Source: Litomosoides sigmodontis
Taxonomy: Eukaryota > Nematoda > Chromadorea > Rhabditida > Onchocercidae
Length of the DNA: 64,000 bases
Assembly (NCBI GenBank): GCA_963070105.1
Contig: OY718808.1
Location: 7,551,398-7,615,397 of the forward strand
Direction of reading: 5' to 3'
Shown here: in pieces, positions 55,554 through 64,000 of the stretch
Layout of the letters: every line of letters begins with the position of its first letter
Numbering within the stretch: the stretch's first letter is position 1
Position numbers and translations under genes: made by a program
The notes under the pieces: generated by a model
Databases searched by the model: none
Told to the model about the DNA's origin: nothing
The model's input: only the letters and a program-made list of their open reading frames with translations

Positions 55554-55569
55554 CTTCTCTCTCTCTCTT
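55518..55569. repeat. (CT)n microsatellite
   Basis: CT run interrupted by TTTC and CTTC. Confidence 0.9.
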
Positions 55570-57502
55570 ATTTGATCTCATAATATTTGTATTTTGTATT
55601 TTCGTATCGGCACTCTTTCTTCCTCATTAAATTCGATATTTTATACATTTATGGAATGATTAACAGGGTTTTTTTTAGTCTTATCAGTGAACACATTATT
55701 GAGATGGGAATTTTATAAATAATATGCAAATTTCAATGATTGAATAATGATTTTAGCTGTGATTTAAATCATAGCACTCAAATTTTGCACACGTAGTAAA
55801 GCAGTCACTTAGGTAATAACACCTAAACCACTTGTTTTTATGAAAAAAAACCACTAATAGTTTCAAGTCAAAAAGTCGCCGTGCAATCCTAATGTTCAAG
55901 ACATTCAATATTTCACAGCTTTCAGATGCTAACTTAACCTATCATTATTCTATAATTACTAACCTTCACGCAGTTTTTTACAAACTATTAATTTGGTATT
56001 ATTAAATTTAATCAATTTAAATCCATGCGTTCCTTTATTCAGAGGGATGCTTTTTTTTTTTAATTATCAACCAATAAATGCTGCGATTTGTTTTGTTTAT
56101 TTAATTATAAGATTGTTTTAGTGAAATTATTGCTAGTGAATTTAAGATTCAACAAAAAAAAGCAACGATCACACGTGATAAGTCTAAGTGAAATACCGTA
56201 CTTACACTACAGAATTTTACTACTTGTTGTAAAACGGATATTAAAGATACGTTTCATTTCATTTCAAAAAGCAACGAGAAGAAAAGAAAGAATTTGCCAA
56301 GTGAAAAATTTTTGTTAGCAATGAAATTAGGCATTTGGGAATTGTAAGTAAGGCCTGTGTGAAAAGAAATGCCAAAAGGGGAATTCATCAAAAAATGAAA
56401 AAAAAGTGGGAGAGAGAAATATGTTTGTGTACATATACATATACATTTGCAATTCATTCACAAATTAAACAAATTTTTAGCCTTAAGTGTGGAGAAAGAA
56501 AGAGAGGGAGAAAGAGAGAGAGAGAGGAAAAAAACAAACAAATTCAAATTTTACTCAATGACACAGTGATGATATGGAGAGGACGATTGAAGTAACATAT
56601 ATATATACATATGTGAGGAAACTTTTAGCTGGAACAAATAGCAATGAATTCTCTAATGAGGCTGAGGAAGAGGAAAGTTGATAGAAAGAATTGAAGGAGA
56701 GAGAGAAAGAGAGAGAGAAAGCGAAAGAAGGGATTTTAAGATTCCGGTATCATTTTGATCTAAAAGGTGGGAAATTTATTAGGCAGAAACTAGGCTTAAT
56801 TTTTCAGCCACCTTTTAACCTTAATTATATAGTAGTTTCATTTTCCCCTTGTTATACTCATTACAAGCTACTCATTCCACCAAATGAATAGTGCTACCGT
56901 ACGTCATAGATGAATTTCATTTCGTCATCGTCTATTTTAGGTTCAGTTAGTTAGGTTGGTGGAATTGTTAAGTTGAACGGAGACAGGAGAGTGGAAGGTT
57001 AGATGCGTAATTAGTAGGGAGTGAAGAGAGAGAGAGAGAGAGAGAGGTGGTGATTTTTATCCTAAGCCATATTTTTTTAAAATTGAGGTGATCGCTTCCC
57101 CCTCCCCACTCCCATCATATCATACCATACCATCAAGTCAAATTCATTTTACCGTTATCGGCCAAAATCAAAAATTAATTAATCTCACAATGTGTGGCTA
57201 CCTTAATTTTTTGTACTCTTTCCCAATTCATCTCGATTTCTCAAACGAAGATTGATTTAATACACGAGCCAATGTTGTGTCAGATCTAAATTACAATTAA
57301 TTTCTACGATATTAATTAGCAAAAAAGCTATATTTATCGCTAATCTTTATAGCTTCGGTTGAAATTTTTGAAAAATTTTATGAAATTTTGAAATTAGTTG
57401 TCTCATTTTTATAGTGTTAGTAGTGATAACGCATATGCAAAGTTTGATTTTGATTGAGTTAAGAAGAGGATGAGGAAAATAGCTAGCCAGAAGAGCTAAG
57501 AC

Positions 57503-57624
57503 ATGCAGAGATGCATTATCAGATATGGCTGGTGATAAGCTATCATATCCTATCGTCTCACAACGATCACAAAGGAAAGCATTGGTGGAGAAAGTGATAC
57601 CGCTACAGGCCATTCGAAATTCAC
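57503..57624 (-). CDS. Candidate upstream exon of vab-8 (Cys-x2-Cys segment)
   Basis: After an AATTAG acceptor, the minus strand is open in phase 1 and encodes GEFRMACSGITFSTNAFLCD, then RCETIGYDSLSPAISDNASL. The codon use looks protein-like and a Cys-Asp-Arg-Cys pair is present; KIF26 proteins, as I recall, carry a Cys-rich segment before the motor. The phase matches the donor of the candidate exon at 62190. The chosen donor (GTCTTA) leaves phase 0, which does not match the acceptors of the exon at 51770 (phase 1 or 2), so another exon or a different donor is needed. Confidence 0.35.
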
Positions 57625-58479
57625 CTAATTGCCAGATGGCTTACATCCGGTTACATGATTTTTGACTGAAAACAGGAACGGCAAGGGAAAGAGAAAGGAT
57701 GAAAGGAGAGGAAAAGGAAGAAAGGAAAAAAAAATGCGAAGTAAGAGTGCCTATTATGGCGATAAAATTGCAGGTTTCGATTTAAATATTTGAAGAAAAA
57801 AGGAGCAAAGAGAAACTAAAATCGAAAATAAAATTTGAACAAAAAATTTTTCCAACTTCTCCATGTGGTTTATTTATTCATCTTTAACATAAAATAATTT
57901 GCTGTTTGATTTTGCATTTTTTTTTTAAATTTAAAGTCAATCAAACGATTAAAACTTCTTTCTTTTCCATTTTATTGCCTTTTTCTTCGGCAAAATTTGT
58001 TTCCTTTCTTTTTTTTTAAATTGAGAATTACCATTTCTCATTATTGCTTCGCTCATTTTCTTTTTCTAAAAATGTCAACTTTTCCATTTGAAGTTATGGA
58101 ACTACAGCGCAGGATCGATCCCTCCCTAATATTTCTTTCTTCTTTCTGTCTAATTCTGTAAACTGTAGCAGTAAGAAAACTTTATGTTACACACGTAAAA
58201 TCCATATTGTTAAAGAAACCTTTGTTATGGTAATTTGACAGTGCAGGAATTCCCTTTTTTTCTTTCGCTTTCATTTCTAAGCACTTTGTTTCCTTTCGCT
58301 AAGACTTGCGCTGTTCTAGAAGAATTGATAATGGAAATTATCCACAACGATTGATGCAATTGATATTACTCTCTCACACTTACCTAGCAATCTTTTAATC
58401 CTTTTTTTTAATTTTTTTATGTTAAAGATGAGTAAATAAACCACATGGAGAAGTTTTAATTTTGAAAAATTCAATAACA

Positions 58480-58518
58480 CTTACACATTCCTCCTTCAAA
58501 TGAGGAGGAATGTGTAAG
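58480..58518. repeat. Perfect hairpin (16-base arms, 7-base loop)
   Basis: CTTACACATTCCTCCT (58480-58495) and AGGAGGAATGTGTAAG (58503-58518) are exact reverse complements around TCAAATG. Confidence 0.88.
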
Positions 58519-59013
58519 AAAGTGATATTGCGTGAAGAAGTGAAGTCTCCGTCTTTTTCAATTTTCAAATTCCATTGGTTGATTTAACTCATTTCTCCTC
58601 TACCAATCCCAAAAGATCACAATTCATTTGCATTAGCATGGAATATGCTGTGAACTAATGAAATTTCGAGCACATGAATGAAGATTGCAAAAGTGTTCGC
58701 CTCAAACGTTGTACTAAAATTTAATTTGTAGATGAAATTGAAATTAGCATAACGATGAGGAGTGAGTATCAGTGGTCTTGAGCGGAAAAGGAGGAAGAGA
58801 TAGGTAGATGATAAGAGAGTGAAGGCATGTTGCCACCAATCATCCTTCCAGTCCTCATCCCTCATCCTAATGATCATCAATCGTCTAGATGGACGTAGCC
58901 ATCCCATCCCATCCACCAGCATTAGTTATAGGAATAGCCTGAGGAAAGGAAATGAGCCAAAATTTCTTATCATCAAAGGGCCACTACTATAAATTACCTT
59001 CACTACAGCATAT

Positions 59014-59014
<1 letters not shown>

Positions 59015-59070
<56 letters not shown>

Positions 59071-59083
59071 CACATATATATAT
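59015..59083. repeat. (CA)n(TA)n compound microsatellite
   Basis: About 29 CA units with one CG interruption, running into ATATATATAT. Confidence 0.95.
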
Positions 59084-60333
59084 CACTTTGCGATGACCAA
59101 ACGCATTTCATTCATTAAATTGAACTCAATGATTGCTGCCAATCAATGGTAGATGGTAGCAGTGTGTCGGAACTCATTGATCTTTGCTGTCGTAGACGAT
59201 AAAAGAAAATAAAATTCAACAATTTAATTGAATGATTTAAACATTAATGATTGTTGAAATGTTCGAGCTATTCGAACCAAACATCAATGCCATTAACAGT
59301 ACGCTCTTCCAAGTGATATTTGCAAATGCTAATTTTATCATTTCTTTTTATCGCAACATTTGTTGCAAAATGAAGTGATAAAAGTGGCATTTGGAGAAAA
59401 GAGGAAGAAGCACGGTGTTGGTATGTCTCTGCAAAATTTCCACTATTAATTGCCTGCTTGGCGGATGCGACATTTGCAAACATTTATGCTCCTATCATTT
59501 AAAACTGCGCATTAACATGCAATTTCAAATTGAACATTTTCACTGTTTCCTCCTCAAAATCACTACTTCCAGGTGGTCGCTCACATTGCAAACAATTTTT
59601 AGGAGGAAAAAAATCGCTACAAAACCTTTCTCAAAATCATATATTATCATGTTATTGGGAATTCACTTGTTATATATTGATATACCACTCCTTTTTTAAA
59701 AAAAAAAAAAGAAAACGATTCCCAAGGGAGAAGATAAATGACCTGAAATGGGGTTGCCAAGGTTATAGAATGTTAAATTACCTTGAAGAGCTTTAGAAGT
59801 GGAGCCTATGGAAGCCATTACTTAAACACTAAGATGTCTTTGACGGAACAGAAAAAAAGGAAAGTTAAATGAAGCTGAAGAAATAAGTTAAATAAGTGAT
59901 TAATAATTGAAGTGGCGGTAATATCAATAGTAGTAGTGCCGATAATAGTAAGAATAGTAGATATCATTCACTGATCGCTAACAGATGTTTTTTTTCATCT
60001 TATAAAAAAAAAAATATGTGAGAGAGAGGAGAGAGAAAGAGGGAGGGAGAGGGAATAAGTGAAATGGGTGTTGCTTTTGCTAACATTTGACACTCACAAA
60101 AAAAATCAAAAACAAAAAGTTAAGCTAAAAAAAAAGAAAAAAATTACGCTCATAAATGCTCAAAAAGGACGGAAACGTTTTTTTTTTTATCGTACAATGA
60201 TGTGAATTATTTTACAATTAACTATAAATTATCCTTTTTGTGCGGAATTATCTTCGAATTGTGAAGAGAGTAAATTCAACTGAATCACATATTACAAGCT
60301 GAAGATTAACTCTTAGATGAAAATGAAATTACA

Positions 60334-60384
60334 AGATGAAATTAACTCTTACAAGCCTTAGGCTTGTAAGAGTTAATTTCATCT
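60334..60384. repeat. Perfect palindrome (25-base arms, 1-base centre)
   Basis: The arm from 60334 to 60358 is the exact reverse complement of 60360-60384, separated by one T. Parts of the left arm (ATTAACTCTTA, ATGAAATTA) also occur just upstream at 60305-60331, so the local sequence was rearranged more than once. Confidence 0.92.
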
Positions 60385-62189
60385 ATCCTATCGTATAGTA
60401 AATGATATGAATTAGTGAATTGTGTCAAAATCACAACAATGTCAATCCTTTCATCTTTTTTCCTAAGTAAAAAAAACATCCAATAATTCTTTATTTTTTT
60501 TTTTGAAAATTTATCGGAAATATCATACGAAATTGATAGAATCAATCGAATGGATAGATTTTCTCGTTCAATAGTTCTTTTTTTGTTGCGCTTAAATTAC
60601 ACTAAGCATTTGCGCCCAATAAAGCAATTATCGCTGAGGACAAAATTTCAAACTCACTGCTCTTACTACTATCAGTAGGAATGACCAGAAAAACGCCATG
60701 AACATAAATAAATGAAGAGTAAATGTATTCATAACTAATTTAGTGATTGGAAAGTGAGAAGGTGGAAGAGAGAGAAGAGCATCGGAATTGAGCAGAGCAC
60801 AACGGCGCACGCATTTCACTCCTTCTAAATTACCTACTTTAACTACTTATCTGATCCATACTGTCAGCTTTCCTCCCTCTCTCTTTCCTTCCCTCTTTTC
60901 ACTTTTTCACAAATCATTCCAAAAAAGTTCCGGTCAAAATTTATGACCCGTTATGTCGATGATTGATACATACGATTTTGCGAATTCCTTTGCACTGCTT
61001 CATTATCACTTCTGCTGTGCTGATGGATTGATGAGTGAAAAAAAGGTGATTTGTGATGTGATCATAATAATGTGATCTAACGGATTACACTGATTGATGT
61101 TTCTGAATTCAGGCTGTCCTTTTGCAATCCATTTCGTTTCATGGATTACTGATATCAGAAAAGAGTACAAAACTTGGCCTTAAAAGGATACATGCAATGT
61201 GTTCATTTCACATTTTATTTCCTCCATTTCTAGCAAAATTTCGATTTCGATCGATCAATCTTAGCAACTTCGAGTGATCATTTCGTTATGCTTTACGCAG
61301 TATATGAATACATTTCTGAAAAATTATCACTAATCGATAAATTCAGTTGAATTTAAAATATGAACTTTCGAGCAGCTTAGTGGTAGAAATGTGTAAGAAA
61401 AAAAAGATATATGAAGAGGTTAAAGTTCAGCTCGAGGGAATAAGCGGAAGGTTGAGGAAGACAAACGATGAGCATTTGTCTTTCCTGTGTAGACTGCTGC
61501 AAGTGGAAAGTGGAGAGAGGAGCGGCAACGAGTGGTCAAAGTAATTGTCGGGATGGCTTAATCATTAGTAATGAGGGGTCAGGTCATTCGAGCATCAACC
61601 AGTCCGCCTATTACAGATAAGATAACGAACGAGTTGATGTGAATGCGTCCATTACCGCCCCAAACTCTCCGCCTACTGTGATGTGTAAATATTGCATTGC
61701 ATAATGTGCGCGGAAGGAAATGATATTCTTCCACTCTTCCCGTACAGCGCATCTCTTCTCTTGATAATCTTTTCCTTTAATTTTTGCTAATTGTTTTTTT
61801 GTCGTTGAAGTTATCCATCCATCTTTCGTTGGCTATTCTCCTCTACGGTCATAACGCACCCAAGTTTAACATATATGGTCATAGTGCGCCCAAATTTAAC
61901 TCATCAAAATCATTTTATTCAAAGCTGACAGTAAGCAGCTGAAGATAGGAAGAGGCAGTGAGACGCATTTAACCATTTTCAACAGTTGCGCTTCATAATA
62001 TCTACAAAGAGAGAAGTTTTCAGTGCATACGCTACACGCTTTTAAATTACTACTCTGCTGTTGCGCTCAGTTAGGGAAAGGAAAAGTGCTGATGAATTTC
62101 GAAATATGAAAATTGTACAACATTGCTATACGAAACATTAGAAGAACAAATTGGCAAGTTAAATTTTTGAATAATTTGGGCTAATTTAC

Positions 62190-62282
62190 CGGATGTTAAA
62201 ATTTTCATCATTTTATAAGCTTTGTAAAAGGAATCTTCCTTCCCTGGCGTCATCGAATTACTTCGAATTTTGTCTATTTGTC
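62190..62282 (-). CDS. Candidate upstream exon of vab-8
   Basis: The minus strand is open between a good acceptor (TTTCTAACAG) and a GTAAAT donor. It encodes QIDKIRSNSMTPGKEDSFYK and AYKMMKILTS. Phase in and out is 1, which matches the acceptor of the candidate exon at 57624. I have no family match for this segment. It could belong to vab-8 or to another gene whose remaining exons lie beyond the window. Confidence 0.35.
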
Positions 62283-64000
62283 CTGTTAGAAATCATCAGT
62301 TTTCTCATGTAGCATCCATACTTGGATAGCTTTCAATGGCATAAGCCAAGCTGTCCTACATCTGTCCACATTTTCAGTGACGTTTTAGCTCAATCCCAGT
62401 CCCAGTGATTTCTAAATTTATATAATCTACCAAAAGATGTTAGCATAAGACACGTCGTCATCATTGGAATCATTTTGCAAACACTTACCACACCACTTTT
62501 ATCCTTTTTTTTACCTTTTCTTCTTTTTCTTTCTCACACTCTCCTTTTAAAGAACCTTTTCTATTTCAAATCCTTCCTTACTGGAACACTCACAAAAATC
62601 CTTTGTCAGCCTTTGCTTTTGAATAATCCATAAATTACGATTTATGACTCTCATTTCGTGCAATCAGCAGGTATCCGACTGTGCACTTCTATGGTTCAGA
62701 AGACATCGATCCAGACATCTGTTAGTTTTTCTGAAAAATTTAAACTGAACAAAAATTCATGCTGAGGTTACTTTAACAAGTGTTTCCTTATAAAATGAGA
62801 ATAATACTTCAGTGAGCACATACGCATATTATTTATCAGCGATAATTTTTTAACACATTTCCACAGAGATATGAATACTTGTAGCGAAATATACGAATGC
62901 ATTAGAATTTAAAATGTCACGAAGTTAAGACAGACAAGTAAAACCTGAATTCATCAATGTTGACATTAGTGTTTAAAACTATTGCTATGGGTAGCATTTA
63001 CAATTAATACAAAATAAAACAATGATTATATCTCCTAACTATAATTGCATTTGGAACATCTTCGTTAATATTTACTAATAAATTGTACTAGGGGATAGAA
63101 ATAGAGCCACACCGCATAGACTACCATTCCTACACACACCTAGAACTCATAACCTGATCCATCTAGTAAATTATTGGAAAAAATTTACTATCATCAATAC
63201 CACGCAAATACATGAAAATGGTACGTCAATATATTAAATTTTCGAAAATCGACATCAAATGAAATAAAATTTGTAACGCATGTAGAAAAACGCCAAATTG
63301 GCAAGAACACTTATTTCACTTTTACAAAAATGCCAATTCCATCTTCAAATCTCAATTTTCACAGAAATGATGGTAAAAAGCCACCGACTGATGACAATGG
63401 TAAAAATCGTAATTTTAAAATTTTCGAATTCTTGTGGGCAAATGTGAATTCTACGTAGAATTGATGCAAGCCATTTCACTTTTAAATCTTTTCCAGCAGT
63501 TTTATTCAAAACAGAAGATATTCAATTATGAGAGTAGAGAAAGTCAAAACATAACACAGGACAGCCAAACAAGGACGCGATGATTCCAAAGGAAAAAAAA
63601 TTAAAGACATAAACCCATACGAATTCAAAACTTCGAAATTTAAAGTATGCAACTTTTAAACATTCCGGAAATAAGCTTTCCACGTAGTAACTGAAAAAAA
63701 GTAACTGAAGCATGATCACCCAACTATCCGTTATACAAGAACTTTTTTTTGGAAAATTAGTAAACTGTCACATGAGGAATTCAGTCAGTTATAAAGTGCT
63801 CTAAATTTTGAAATATTTTAACTGTTATAACGTATTCGCCGAACACTAACATAAGAAGGCGAAATCTATCTATATAAAAAACCTAAAACAAGAATTACGA
63901 ACCATGAGAGAGAGCAAGAAACACACTTTTATAATGCAACACATGGAATGTCTCCTGCCTTAACTCTTTGAACCCACTCACAATGATAGAATAAAAAATT

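Larger units (their letters stand above)
51968..64000. other. Mostly non-coding DNA upstream of the vab-8 body
   Basis: About 12 kb with only two exon candidates (57503-57624 and 62190-62282, minus strand). It is rich in CT/AG, TA and CA microsatellites and A/T runs. A GC-richer patch at 53480-53860 is open in several frames on both strands without any recognisable family, and may be a promoter or regulatory region. If the two exon candidates belong to vab-8, most of this is vab-8 intron. Confidence 0.45.

Overview
The window is nuclear DNA of an animal, almost certainly a nematode. It is AT-rich, and its genes are broken into many short exons whose acceptors mostly look like TTTYAG and whose introns run from about 50 bases to 10.6 kb. 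Two genes encode VAB-8-type kinesin and SMOC-1-type proteins, several starts sit just downstream of acceptor-like sites suited to trans-splicing, and CT, CA, TA and TAA microsatellites are dense. A spirurid or filarial parasite is my best guess from composition and intron style; the species cannot be read from the sequence. There are no bacterial-type operons, CRISPR arrays or insertion sequences. I found no tRNA or rRNA.

Layout. 1-4600: intergenic DNA with a TATA-type promoter candidate near 1405. 4601-8598 (+): a secreted Kazal / thyroglobulin type-1 / EF-hand protein of the SMOC family. 11593-15333 (+): a second SMOC-like gene without the Kazal domain, with a perfect 870-base TAA repeat in its first intron. 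17889-18481 (-): a small chromodomain protein. 19523-19860 (-): an unresolved membrane-protein-like fragment. 20251-36604 (-): the whole RTF1 gene (17 exons, 714 residues), with a four-helix MARVEL/CMTM-like gene nested antisense (29679-31546, +) in its 10.6-kb intron. 38206-51967 (-): a VAB-8/KIF26 kinesin-like gene whose 5' end probably extends to exon candidates near 57.5 and 62.2 kb. 52-64 kb: otherwise non-coding, rich in simple repeats.

I built the exon models by hand from splice sites, reading phase and family similarity. For RTF1, MARVEL, both SMOC genes and the VAB-8 motor-to-stop part, every exon phase closes and the summed length is a whole number of codons, which is strong internal support.

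Functionally the window mixes extracellular signalling modulators (the SMOC pair; C. elegans SMOC-1 acts in BMP signalling), transcription and chromatin (RTF1 of the PAF1 complex, and a chromodomain protein on the same strand), and neuronal or cell migration (VAB-8). I see no evidence that they form one pathway. The most unusual items are the unlike tandem SMOC pair, the TAA array, the nested antisense gene, a chromodomain loop that is one base away from a perfect microexon, a kinesin motor with no P-loop, and several unique perfect hairpins.
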